From: Apricaphanius iberus
Lineage: Eukaryota > Chordata > Actinopteri > Cyprinodontiformes > Aphaniidae
Length of the DNA stretch: 64,000 bases
Reading direction: 5' to 3'
NCBI GenBank assembly: GCA_028564705.1
Contig: JAPXFQ010001965.1
Span: 682,001-746,000 of the forward strand
The notes beneath the pieces were generated by a model. It was not told where the DNA came from, made no database searches, and saw only the letters and a program-made list of their open reading frames with translations. The translations under genes and the position numbers were made by a program. Below are positions 45,021-57,312 of this stretch, one piece after another (positions within the stretch are counted from its first letter, which is position 1; every line of letters begins with the position of its first letter).

Positions 45021-46260
45021 CTTAATTCAAACTGAAATAAGGAGCACCTTATAAAGATGTCCTATTGTACATCTTTTTCACCCTGGCCTCTATATTGAAT
45101 AAGAGAATAATGGGTACTTCAGACTATTTCGCTTAAGTATATACCTGCCACGTGCTCCATATTCTCTTATGGTTAACGGCCGACCACAGGTACCTATTAC
45201 TGTCTTAGTGTTGCAAAGGTTTATCCTGAACAATGGTTTTTTTTTCATGTGATATATGATGTCATCCATATGGGGAAAATTGTAGAACACAAAACTGCAG
45301 TCATTAAACAACTATTCTGTTATACTGCAGCAACTTACAGCTTAAAATTAAATTCCCTTTGACCAGATTGCTATAATTATCCACCCCACAATGAAGGGTG
45401 AGCAGAGGCTTAAGGTCTGTTTAAAAATAACCACCATTTAATAAATTTGGACTCAATAAATGAAAGCTAAGGAGCAGACATTTTCTGTGTGGAGGGATTT
45501 TGATTTGTTTTCTCTCTCTTCCTCTCCCCTTTAACCCCCCCTTTTCTGCTCTCTCTAATAATCTGGTTCGATTAATCAGCAGTGAATGCATGATGCTTAG
45601 TGGGAAATTGTTATAAAAATCAATCAGAAATCAGAAGTAAATGTAAGTGGGAGCCTATAATTTCCTAAAAGCTTCTTTCACACTGTGCACACATTTTGCC
45701 ATACAAGTTCAATTCTACCAGGAGGATGACAAATCATCAGCATTTGCTATTCTATTGTTCTTCTCTTGCACCTATTTGTTGTTTTTGCAGCATGAGCTAG
45801 ACTTAGATGATCAATAAAACTTATTTTGGTGGTAGAAGAGGTTAGGCATTTTATCATATAGTGAGCCAGCTGGTGTATACACTAGCTGTGCTTGTGCTGC
45901 ACAGAGGGTTGGATTAGTTTTCTATCTGCTAAGTGATGATTGATTATATATAGTCACTGTTGACAGAAAACAGTAGGTAGTCCATTTTTTTTTGTCATTA
46001 TTTGTTCATGACAAAAAGTCTTAACTGGCTAGCCAATAAGTCATGGTGGTGTTTATATTTCCTGTTTTTTATTTGTTGTATGTTTGTTATATAGTCCTGA
46101 GCACATTTGTCAGCATCCCTGGTAAAGATGTGTAAAAAGCCTTTAAAAAAGATTTAATATTTTATTGCAGTAGCAGAGTCTCACAAAGAAAATCTTAGGA
46201 AAGTCCAGCCTTTCATTTAGAACATTTGCAAAGAGGAAGACAACATAAATAAGTCAAATT
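45021..46260. other. Intergenic, no gene recognised
   Basis: Nothing supported apart from short C/T-rich runs near 45510-45560. Confidence 0.4.
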
Positions 46261-46261
46261 T

Positions 46262-46597
46262 GCACGGTGGCGCAGTGGTTAGCACTGTTGCCTTGCAGCA
46301 AGAAGGTTGCGGGTTCATAGAGCATGGAGTTTGCATGTTCTCCTCGTGCATGCGTGGGTTCCCTCCGGGTACTCCGGCTTCCTCCCACAGTCCAAAATCA
46401 TGACTGTCAGGTTAACTAATCACTCTAAATTGTCCTTAGGTGTGAGTGTGTGCATGGTTGTTTGTCCTGTCTGTCTCTATGTGGCCCTGTGATGGACTGG
46501 CGACCTGTCCAGGGTGTACCCTGCCTCTCGCCCGTTGACAGCTGGAGATAGGCACCCGCGACCCCTGGAAGACTAAGCAGTTGATGGATGGATGGGG
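46262..46597 (+). mobile_element. tRNA-headed SINE, near full-length copy
   Basis: GCACGGTGGCGCAGTGGTTA and GCACTGTTGCCTTGCAGCAA, then GGTTGCGGGTTC, give a tRNA-like head with boxes A and B. The body follows with TGCATGTTCTCC, CTCCGGCTTCCTCCCACAGT, CTAAATTGTCCTTAGGTGTG, GGCGACCTGTCCAGGGTGTA and the 3' end GATGGATGGATGG. This is the best copy of the family in the window; others are at 27547, 30262 and 38499. Short frames here are artefacts. Confidence 0.85.
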
Positions 46598-46742
46598 CAT
46601 AAAGAGAGAGCGATTCATGACCATTTTCTTTGCACAATATCTCTGAGGGACGACCAATGTTTAGTTTACTGACCAAGGCCACCAGACTTTTGTTGAAAAT
46701 CCCCAAGTAATTCAGAGCTCATGATGATACATTCTAATAAGT

Positions 46743-46812
46743 TTTAGACAAGGAAAGGAAAGTTTATTTGTAGAGCACATTTTAGCAATGCCTTCCAAAG
46801 TGCTTTAACTGA
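46743..46812 (-). repeat. LINE/SINE 3'-tail fragment
   Basis: AGGAAAGGAAAGTTTATTTG then AGAGCACATTTTAG and TTCCAAAGTGCTTTAAC: in reverse this is the AAAGTGCTTT...TATATAAATAAA tail type. Similar to 57241-57312. Confidence 0.45.
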
Positions 46813-49800
46813 TGAAGTCATTAAATATCAAACAAACAAAGGAGTTGGAATATAGTCTAAAATTCACAATGTTCCAGTTCAAACTATTGCAAATAACTCT
46901 AAAACAAATGGTTTATTAGCTTGGTTTAAAATAAACACAGTGTTTTATGTGTGAAGGGGCTTTGGAAGATAATATAGCCTCACAAAATCTCAGATCATTG
47001 ACCATACTTAAGAGTAGACTTGAGGTCCTGGTCCCATTTTCGCAACTCCACAAGTTTATGATTGTGACCATTATAAACTGTATTTACTGCACTATATTCA
47101 AACTAAGATCAATTTGAAATGTATATAATTGAATTTAATCCTGCCCATGTATTGGATTGATTAAATATGTACAGGTATACATTTCTAAAACTACAACTGC
47201 TTGTCTCATGAAGTTGATAATTACTTTTGTAAATCATTTGTACTAAATTGAACTAATGGTGGGACAAAAATGGCATTTTTGTAGAGTTACAAAAATAGAC
47301 TGATATGTAGATATGTTTCGGATATATGGAATGAAAAAACACTCAAAATTAAATAAATAAGATATGAACTAAATATCTAGATGAATAAAAGATAAACTAA
47401 TATAATGTGATAATGAAATTGGAAAAAAAAGTGAATACACGTAAAATTCTAAGCTCATTTTAGAATTCAATAGGTATGGAATATCCCTGACTTATTTGGT
47501 GACCCCAAATAAGTCAAGTCTTGGTATCATTTTACCAAGCCACATGTTTTCATACATTTATTTTATGTTGAAAGATCATAATTTCTAAAAAATTTTCACC
47601 ATCCTTGTTATGGTAAGAGATGGCAACATAAGCGTGGGTCCTTGTTAAACATCGTGGCTGGTGGCTAATAGAAATTAACCTTTGCGTGATGTCATAATAT
47701 CTATAACCCGGGTTAAAAAGGAAATTCACAGATTTCTAATTACGTTCAGAGAGACACTGGTCAACTTAATCAATGTGAGTAATATTTTTTTTCAAAGTTT
47801 CGATTACATTTATTTGACAGTGATTATTAGGGGCAGCAAAAAGTGTGCCAAAAAAAATTGTTAAAAATATTTATTTCCCACAGATGTATATTTTTGTAGT
47901 TAAATTAATGTACTCATATTAAAATTAGATTTGTGTTTTTTTGTTTGAGACTGTTTAACTATATTTGTACATAGTTTGTTAAAGCTTTTCATACATCTAC
48001 CAGTAAATGTGGATGGTACAGTATCTTGATGTAAGAAATAAGCCAATGCTGTTCCTGTGGGTGAAGACAACATTTTATTTCATGTACAACGTTGACGTTT
48101 TTGAGTGAATCATTTAAAGCTTTTATTTTGGAATGGGGGATGCTCCATTGCTGTGAAATACATATTTCCCAGTACTAAACCATTAACCTTTGGTTTTATT
48201 CCAGAATTGGAATTACTTCCACATGTAAGGAGTTTTTTGTATTTTAAGTCCAACCCCTGTAATAATTGTTTACCTGAAGCAAATTATTATTCTCTCTGTG
48301 AATTCAATATTTTTCAATTCATACATCCAGGTCAAATAAAAACAAGCCTTTCATTATTTAATTTTCTTTGATTACTTATCACATGCACAAAAATGAAAGT
48401 AAATTTAAGAGTAAATTCTTTCATTACTGCTTTATTTTATGTCACTATTAATGGGATTTAGGCAGAGCCCGCTTAGTAGAACTTCCAGTTTGCAATAAGC
48501 CAGTAAATGTGGAAGCTGTGGGAGTGCAGCACAGAGGTAAAAAGAGGGATTAGATATTACTTTTATGTTCGAGACGTATAGTATAGTATAGTATAGTATA
48601 GTATAGTATAGTATAGTATAGTCGATGAAGCCATTATTCAAGTTACAGCAGCGGGAAGCAGACAGCTGAACACTGTTCCGTTGTGTACCTTATCAGCTAA
48701 ATATAATTCAGCTATCAGTTTTCACACATTTCCATCAGTCCAGCAACTACGAAAGAGATGGATTGTAAATATTAGAAGAGAAAACTTTTTTTTTTAATCT
48801 CTAACCACAGCTGGAGTAAATGTCTTTCTCACATTTTTGGGATACAGCGATGTGGTAGTTCTGACGTGGACATTCTTTTTTTCACCAGGTATGTGCATTT
48901 TGTAGCTTTGTTATACTCTGACCAGGTACAGAGCCCCTCTTCTAACACAGACCGCTAGCTTAGCTTAGTTTAGCGTAGCTCAGTTCATATCAGCCAGCAT
49001 TGTCATTGCCCGGTCTTAGATGAGAAATTATATCCATTATCGTAATGTGACTTATATCACTGGAAACTTAGAGTCTCGGCTTTCAGAATATGTTGGAATT
49101 ATGTTGATAGCGCAAGCGGTTGAAGAGTTATGGTACTTTAAAGCCAACACAGCTACTCTAAGAGGCATATAAGATCAAATTCATATAGAAATATGGGGCG
49201 ATCTTTGAGCAGGCAAAATGAATGAGATGAAGGCCGATCGATCGGTGGGTAGCTTTTAAGTTGTCCTCATCACTGTCCTAATTAGACCAAAATTATTATA
49301 TCTTTCTGGCTTTTGATGATGGTACCTCTGAGCTACTGTTGTTAGCTAAACGCCCTCATAGCCTAATTGTGAATAAAGTTGGTTATGTATAGCTTAAAGC
49401 CCTTCATTCGCTTGCTTGCAGACGTAACTTTATGTTTGTGGAACATCGAGTGGGGATAGTCAGTCATGATGCGCTGATGGTCTTGAAGACAGGGAGTTAA
49501 AAGAAAGCGCAGAAAGCGCAGCAGAGACTGACAGACTCAACTGTAGACTTTACATGTAATCTTGACGCTGACATTACTGATGTGAATTTTCAAATAAAAT
49601 TTTATTAAAGAGCTAAATTTCAATGCACATTAAGATGCTGTGCACATATACAATTATTCTTAATTGCTTCAGGAAAACCAAGTTTATTTACGCTCCATAC
49701 ATATTATAACAAGTTTTCGGTAGGGCTGTGCGATATTGCCTAAAAATAAAATCTCAGATATTTTTTTTTTATTCAAATTAAGATTTTTTTCCAATCACCC

Positions 49801-52800
49801 TACCCTTATTAAGAAAATAAATAAGTACATACAGCTGACAACTTGTGCAAACGATTTGGCTAAAGTTAACTGTTTTTTAGTTAAGTTTTGTTGGGCGCTG
49901 TTATTTTGTTTGTCTAGGAGAGACTGGCATTTTTCATATTCGACCTGATGCCTCTGTTTCAGGTGTTGGAATAGGCTTGTGGTGCTGCTTGCCTTTGACT
50001 GTGATAGGCTTTAAGCAAATGTTTCAGCGTGGGATCTGTTGCTCCACGTCTGTCGCAGCAAACCCACACCAATTCCGAAGCTCCAGGGGGCCAAATATGT
50101 GACATTACCTTTTTCTTTTTGATCCCCCACAACACAAAATTTGAATTGATTCATTCAATCAGTTTTTTTACCCAGGCTTAGTTTTCAGTTGCTTTTGACT
50201 AAGATAAGAAAATTGTGTACAACTTGTGTAGTAATAGATGGCTGAGCTGGTCAAGACGGAATGCACAGAATGTGGTGTGCTTGCAGAAATAAACTGGGCA
50301 GGAGAGCTCTTTTCTCACGATAGTGTTCCTTCCTTACATAACCAAATGGATTATGTAGGGCTACATCTGCAAATATACACACAACATGTCAACCTGCAAG
50401 TAAGAGTAATCTGAGATTTTGGTTGGATTCAGACCTATTTCCTTTGGAATGTTTCATATACTATAAGGCATGAAATATTAACACTGAAGCACAACTGTAA
50501 TAAAAATATCAAGGCTGATTAATTTATATATTTGAAAATTGAGAAGAAACTGAGTATTATTTTAAACCCATCACCCTTTAACCAATCATGAAACAATCAT
50601 TAACAATTTTTTTACGTTGGTTTTTGAATTTCTTCAAGTATGAAAACATGTATGGCTTTTTATCTGCCAAATGCTAACTAGTATTTCTAAAACATTAATT
50701 CCCCCAGTTTGGAGTATTTAGTACACAGTGGTTGTTTTTCCTCAAAAAGCTACCAGCTGTGATTCAGATCAATTTTTCTGTCCAGAAAACCAAAACAATG
50801 ACCTGAGGGAGGTTGCAGTTCAATAAGAGTTCCTTATTGTCAGCAATGCTTGTCACATAATACAAACAAATTCTACAAACGCTGTGTATATGGCAAGTAG
50901 CCATGATGACGAAATGCTACCAAACACGAGTGTAATACAGCAATTACAGCTTTTATATGTTTCATATCAGTCAAAAACAACTGGTTTCTGCAAACAAAGA
51001 ATTTGTGTCTTAGCCGAAATGACCTGATTTGATAAACAAGTAAATTCTACTGAGCAAACGTGATCAAAAGCAAATGACTATCAATCTGTTTTGTTTTGTT
51101 TTTTACTATGAGGTTAAGTGTATTTTCTACAAACCATAGTTAGAATTTTGATGGATCAGTTGGTCTTCTATATTATTTCTGTTAGGCTTTTGATTGGCTT
51201 GAAATGACTAGAAATATTTGGAAGAAAATATGAGCTTTAGTGAAACTGTCTAAAATTATATTTTTAAAAAAAACCATAGATATTCCCTTAAGCGGATTTA
51301 AAGACTATTCAATGATCCATTGGGTGAAAACCACTACGGACATGTTTTCATTCCATCACAGCGATGACACATATAGACAGGAAAACACATTTACACCTAC
51401 GGGCACTTTAGACACTCCAGGTCACTTAACTCGCTTGTAATCTGACTGAGTGGTGCCAGTTTATCTAAGTGCATGCCATTTCTCTCTCTATGTTCAGAAG
51501 AAAAAAAAGTATATGTTGCCCTTTTTACAAATTTAGTTGGCAGAGAGTTTAGAAATATAGATTTTCATGAAGAAAGCTAAATAAATATTTTTTTACGCTT
51601 AAATGACTAATCAACAATCTCTGCTTGAATTACTTGGCTGGACGTAAATCAGCAATTTTTCTATCATTAGAGCTTATGTTACCACAGTTGTAATCATTTA
51701 TAGAATTATTTGCCATTCAGTCAAACAACTGGGAAGACTTATCCATAAAAAAATACAAGTATTATATAATGAAGTTGTTAAAAGTGAGGCATAAACTAAT
51801 GTTTATGGGATGGTCTCACATTAAAATGACTATATAAAGGTGAATAGTTTCTCCTTCTCTTCTAGTTAAAAAAAAGTTCCTACACAATTAACATAATTAC
51901 CACAGAGACTGCAGTACTTAATAAAAATAGACCCTGGGACACCTTTCTACTGGGCCATTAGGGATGACTGTAAGATTTTCCTCTGCATCAAATATTGTCA
52001 ACTGCTGTTTTTGAAAACCCCTACAGTAGCTTACATATGTTCAAGGTGTCATTTTGAGTTTGTACTGGGATACACCAGCCCTGGCAACATCAGACGCCAA
52101 CAGCAAGTGCTCTATTCATTCCGCAGTGTTTCCTTATGAATAAAGCATAGAAAGCAAGTTAGGGGGAGGATGTTTTAGTGGCAAGACTTGAATACATGAG
52201 TCACATGAGCTGACTTTCCTAAGCAGACACATGGGACAACTCTTTTATCACTTTGTTTTCATTTAATGCTTAGCGCAACAGATTGTTGGTTTATGTTAGG
52301 GCATTTATTTTTTTTTAAGAACCAAAAAGTTGTAATTTATAAAATGGAATTTAAGAAAGTTTAGTTTTAATTTGTTTCTTTCAAAATAAAGACAGTCAGT
52401 GAAAGATATAATCTGCTCTCTGTTTTTCACAGTTTGTAAATAGAAATTAAAAGAAAGATTCCATATAAAATATGTCATTGTTTCTGCCCAATTCAACTAG
52501 AGAGCAAAAAATAAATAAATAAATAAAAAAAAATCTGTTAATGGGGGATGTGTAAAAAAAGGTGTAATAACCTGATTACATAAATGTGCCAACATAAATT
52601 AACACTTTGCTGGAGCCCAATCTGATACATATTTAGCATTCAGTCATTTGAGCTCACACCTTCCATAATTATGTAAAACCTAATTAGCCTGAAATAAAAT
52701 TCAACATTCGTTATTGTGTTGTTTTTTTGTTTTTTTTCACTTTTCCACTTTAGAATCATTTAACAGAATCTATAATCTATAGCAGGGGGACTCAAATGCA

Positions 52801-52880
52801 TTTTAAAGACGTCCGGTCAGATACATTTTCTTGAGGACAAGGTCGGAATGATTGTAATTTCTTCCAATTTAGTGTGATAT
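46813..52880. other. Intergenic, no gene recognised
   Basis: Six kilobases without a coding sequence I can support. Contains a GTATA pentanucleotide array (48576-48622) and a hAT-like MITE start, TAGGGCTGTGCGATATTGCC, at 49722. A less AT-rich block at about 48950-49520 has the texture of a dispersed repeat but I cannot name it. Confidence 0.4.
48576..48622. repeat. (GTATA)n microsatellite
   Basis: About nine pentanucleotide repeats. The minus frame reading YYTILYYTILY is a product of it. Confidence 0.9.
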
Positions 52881-52881
52881 A

Positions 52882-53423
52882 CAGGACAGACCAAAAGTTT
52901 GGACACACCTTCTCATCCAATGGGTTTTCTTTAGTTACATGACTACATTGTAGATTTTCAGTTAAGGGCATCAAAATTATAAATGAACACATAATGTATG
53001 GGATTACTGTATGTACTTAAACAAAAAGGGAGAAATAACTGATTACGTGTGTTATATTTTAGATTCCAGAAAGTAGCCACCCTTTGCTCTGATTACTGCT
53101 TTGCATTCTCTTGAGCTTCCAGAGGAAGTCACCTGAAATGGTTTTCCAACAACCTTGAAGGAGTTCCCAGAGATGCTTAGTACTTGTTGGCCCTTTTGCC
53201 TTCACTCTGCAGTTCAGCTCACCCCAAATCATCTCGATTGGGTCCAGGTCTGGGGACTTTGGAGGCCAGGTTATTTTACAATTTTTGGATAAGTATGACA
53301 TAATTCCATATGTGTTAATTCATAGTTTTGATAACTTCAATGAGAATCAATAATATAAATATTAATGAAAATAAAGAAAATGCACTGAATGAGAAGGTGT
53401 ATCCAAACGTTTTGTCTGTACTG
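52882..53423 (-). mobile_element. Internally deleted Tc1-like element, copy 2 (542 bp)
   Basis: Ends CAGGACAGACCAAAAGTTTG at left and AAACGTTTTGTCTGTACTG at right, with TA on both sides (52880-52881 and 53424-53425). The minus strand carries the transposase C-terminus in an 80-codon open frame (53059-53301): TWPPKSPDLDPIEMIWGELN, then STKHLWELLQGCW. It is the same non-autonomous deletion derivative as 8797-9334, in the opposite orientation. Confidence 0.88.
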
Positions 53424-54095
53424 TAAATTTAAGTAGCTTATTACTTTTACTTATTGATTTGCCTGTCAAATCAATCACGTGACATTTATTGTCACGTAAA
53501 AAAGTGCTGAACATATGATTTCTTATGTATGTACTACTTTTTCATTTAATGAATAAAGTAAGACAATGTCAGTAAGAAAATAAATAACCCATAGCAATAA
53601 ATAAATCACCCCCCCCATCCCCCATTTTCCCCCTTTTTGCTTCCGTTATCGCTCCATTTCTCCATCTCATCAGTCGGTATCTTTCCATTTATTTTTGCAT
53701 TTTCTCACAATATATTTTAAAAATTTCTCTCACACTCCTGTCTACACAACATTTTCTAGACCAACTGGAATGCAGAGGGCTTATTGGCTTGTTGCTGTCA
53801 CGTGGTACAGCCAAAATTAAAAGCAATTGGTCTGTTGGTTTCCATGGATGCTTGAACACTACTGCAAAGACTACAGAGGCTGTGCTGGCAAACCAGAAGC
53901 GCTCAGTAAGGTTTTAATGATGCCCTTTTTCCACTAGGATTTTTGAGGAAAACTACAGGTGATGTCACCAAGGCTCCGTCCATTTTCATATACAGTCTAT
54001 GGGTTAAACTGAATTCAAAGATATTTCAATTAAGTATTGATATAACAATATGCAAACTTGCGTGACGGAATAGTTTTTATGTATTCTATTACCTT
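53424..54095. other. Intergenic, no gene recognised
   Basis: No supported feature. The sequence nearest 54.1 kb may already be 5' part of the following LINE. Confidence 0.35.
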
Positions 54096-57000
54096 CTAGC
54101 AGATGTATTTTTTATTTGAGTTAGATTAAATAGAATAAATGTTACACTATCGGCGGGGAAAAAAGTTTTGAAATGATTAGAGATGGCATCAATCCCACCA
54201 CAGACGGCGCTGCCCTTCTTCCCAGGAACATTGATAGGTTTATCTCTAGTTCCCCATTGCCGTGACAAGCCAGAGTCCAGGTCAGGGAACATGGACTGCC
54301 ACCCACCCACTACCCTATAGAGACAGTTTCCCATCCACTACCCAAAACAAATGAATTAAAAGTTAATGCTACTAGAGCAAAGTATAAAAATCTCATAAAG
54401 ATAAATACAACTCCGACTGAACAGAAAAATAAATTAATTAATTGTGGTTTACTAAACATAAGATCTCTCCCCTCAAAAACACTCTTGGTAAATTACTTAA
54501 TTTTTGATAATAATATTGATTTGTTTTGTCTTGCAGAGACGTGGTTGCAGGAAGAGGACCATGTCACAATAAATTAGTCAACTCCCCCAAGTTACTTAAA
54601 CTTTAGTGTCCCTCGAAGTACTGGTCGAGAAGGTGGAGTAGCCACCATATTTCATTCAGATTTACTAATTAATCCCCAAAAAAATAATAGTTACAGTTCC
54701 GTTGAGCATTTAATCTTTAGCCTTCCTCATACACAGAAACAAAGCAGCAAAGCCACTTTTGTTTGTGGTCTTATATCGTCCACCAGGCCCTTATTCTCAA
54801 TTTTTAGATCAGATATTAGATTTTCTATCTGACTTAGTTTTAAACACTGATAAAGTTATTATAGTTGGAGACTTCAAAATTCATGTTGATAGTGAAAGTG
54901 ATAGTCTAAATACAGCTTTTAACATTATCTTAGACTCAATAGGCTTTAATCAAAATGTGCAGGGACCAACCCATCGTGGTCACAACACCTTAGATCTTGT
55001 GCTGACTTATGGCATTGACTGTGAAGAAATAACAGTCTTTCCACGTAACCCTATCCTGTCTAATTTTTTCTGATCACTTTTAAACTCACTCTAACTGAAC
55101 ATTTCAAACCTGAAAAAAACTTCATTATACCAGAACGTTATCAGACAATGCTAGTAGCAAGTTTTAAAGAAGCTCTCCCAACTGTAATTTCCTCAGTATA
55201 TAAAAGTACAATAGAAAATAGTGATTTAACTCCTGACCCCTCACAACTTGAAATTTTAGTTCATAGTGTTAATTCCTCCCTGCGTCTGGCAATAGACAAA
55301 GTTTCCCCATTGAAAAGGAAGGTGGCTAGCCATAGAAGATTGGCTCCCTGGTTTAATTTAGAGCTATGTACCCTAAAGTAGACTGTTAGAAAACTAGAGA
55401 GAAAATGGCGCTCCACGCAGTTACAGGATTCTTATTTAGTGCGGAAAAATAGTCTATTGCTATATAAAAAGAGCCTTCAAACAGCCAGAACAGCATATTT
55501 TTCATTTTTAATCAAGGAGAATAAAAATAATCCTAGGTTTCCTTTTAATACAGTTGCCAAACTCACACAGGATCCAAGCTCTGTCGAGCCAACCATTCCC
55601 CCAGCTCTTAGTAGTGAGGACTTCATGAAATTTTTTATAAATAAAATAGACTCCCAAAAAAATAGAGATGAATGGGAACCTTCCCAATATGCTTCCTATT
55701 GGTAAAATCATTAGGCAGCATGGGATACATTTCCATAGTTACGCAGATGATACACAGCTATATCTATCCATAAATCCTGATGAATCCAATCAGTTAGGTA
55801 GACTACAGGCATGTCTGGAAGACATAAACATTTGGATGACTCTAAACTTCTTGTTTCTGAATTCTGATAAAACAGAAGTTGTCTTCTTTGGACCAGAATC
55901 TCTGAAAAAGAAACTACTTAGTCAACCCCTTCACCTGGACGGCATTAAATTAGCCTCCAGTAATAAAGCAAAGAACCTCTGTGTTATTTCTGACCAAGAT
56001 ATGTCATTTAGATCTCACATTAAAGAAGTCTCTAGGATTTCATTTTTTCACCTTAGGAATATTGCAAAAATTAGAACCATCCTGTCCTGGAGTGATGCTG
56101 AAAAACTAGTCCATGCCTTTGTTACTTCAAGACTGGATTACTGTAACTCTTTATTATCAGGTAGTCCACGGAATACAATTAAAAGTCTTCAGTTAGTCCA
56201 AAATGCTGCTGCTAGGATTCTGATGAATATTAAAAGAAGATATCACATTTCCCCTGTTTTAGCTTCTCTTCACTGACTCCCAGTGAGATCTAGAATTCAA
56301 GATCCTCCTTCTGACATATAAAGCTCTTAATAATCTAGCTCCATCATACATAAGAGACCTGATTGTTCCATATGTTCCTAACAGAACCCTTCGCTCTCAG
56401 ACTGCAGGTTTACTGGTAGTTCCTAGGATTTCTAAAAGTAGAATGGGTGGCAGATCTTTCAGTTATCAGGCCCCCCTCCTATGGAACCAGCTCCCGGGGT
56501 TGGTTCGTGAAGCAGATAATTTGTCTATCTTTAAAACTAGGCTTAAAACCTTCCTCTTTAACAAAGCTTACAGTTAGAGACAGGTTAATAGGTAGTTAGA
56601 GACAGGTAGCTAGGAAGAGACAGGTTAATGTTAGTAGCTATGCTGCTTTAGCCTAGGCTGTTGGAGGACATTATTAGGGTCTGTTCCTACTTTCTCTCCT
56701 ACTTCTCCCCAACTACATGATGTGCTGTCAATTCAAGCGCTAACCTGTTTTCTCTTAGTCTCTTCCTACAGTAGGTGCTCCTGACCCGCCCTGCTTGACG
56801 ACCCTGAGTAAGATGGCAGTGCAGTGACGGAAAGTTCTCCACGTCCTGCTACCAACTTCTGCTTCTGCATCAGTTCTGTTGCTCTTTCTGTGTCTCTGTT
56901 CTGTGTCTCTGCTGCCTTCTCCAAACCCAGACGGTCTCGGCAGATCACCGCTTATGCTGAGCCTGGTTCTGCTGGAGGTTTCTTCCTGTTAAAAGGGAGT

Positions 57001-57190
57001 TTTTCCTCTCCACTGTCGCTTCATGCTTGCTCAGTGTGAGGGATTGCTGAGAATTCACGATGCAATCTTCTGTGGTTCTCTAATTTCTACATTAAACATT
57101 GTACTGTAATAACTCTTCTTGTAAAGTGCCTTGAGATGACATCTGTAGTGAAACGGCGCTATATAAATAAACTGAATTGAATTGAATTTA
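54096..57190 (+). mobile_element. L2-type (Maui-like) LINE with internal reverse-transcriptase deletion
   Basis: Carries an AP-endonuclease domain: [12 protein letters not shown] (about 54443), [10 protein letters not shown], then LYRPPGPYSQF and VIIVGDFKIH (54867-54878, the family GDFN with Asn changed to Lys). Next come a linker region (55148-55700) ending FMKFFINKIDSQK, an abrupt join, then MLPIGKIIRQHGIHFHSYAD with the catalytic YADD at 55740-55751. The C-terminal region follows (SRLDYCNSLLSGSPRNTIKS, then NAAARILMNIKRRYHISPVL). A 3' UTR ends TGCCTTGAGATGACATCTG, GCGCTATATAAATAAA and TTGAA repeats. All RT motifs before YADD are missing and several stops and frameshifts exist, so it cannot be active. 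The true 5' end is not resolved. Confidence 0.88.
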
Positions 57191-57240
57191 TTATTCTCTA
57201 CTTTTTTACACAAAAACATAGCTTTAAACTGAAGGAGATT

Positions 57241-57312
57241 AGGCAAGGCAAGGCAATTTTATTTATATAGCACACTTTTAACACAAGGCAATTCAAGGTG
57301 CTTTACATGATT
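57241..57312 (-). repeat. LINE/SINE 3'-tail fragment
   Basis: GGCAAGGCAAGGCAATTTTA then TTTATATAGCACAC and CAATTCAAGGTGCTTTACAT: a widespread fish retroposon tail, here in reverse orientation. Confidence 0.5.

Noticed and set aside
54089..54334. 81-codon minus-strand frame at the start of the L2 element
   Set aside because: Antisense to the LINE and without a domain.
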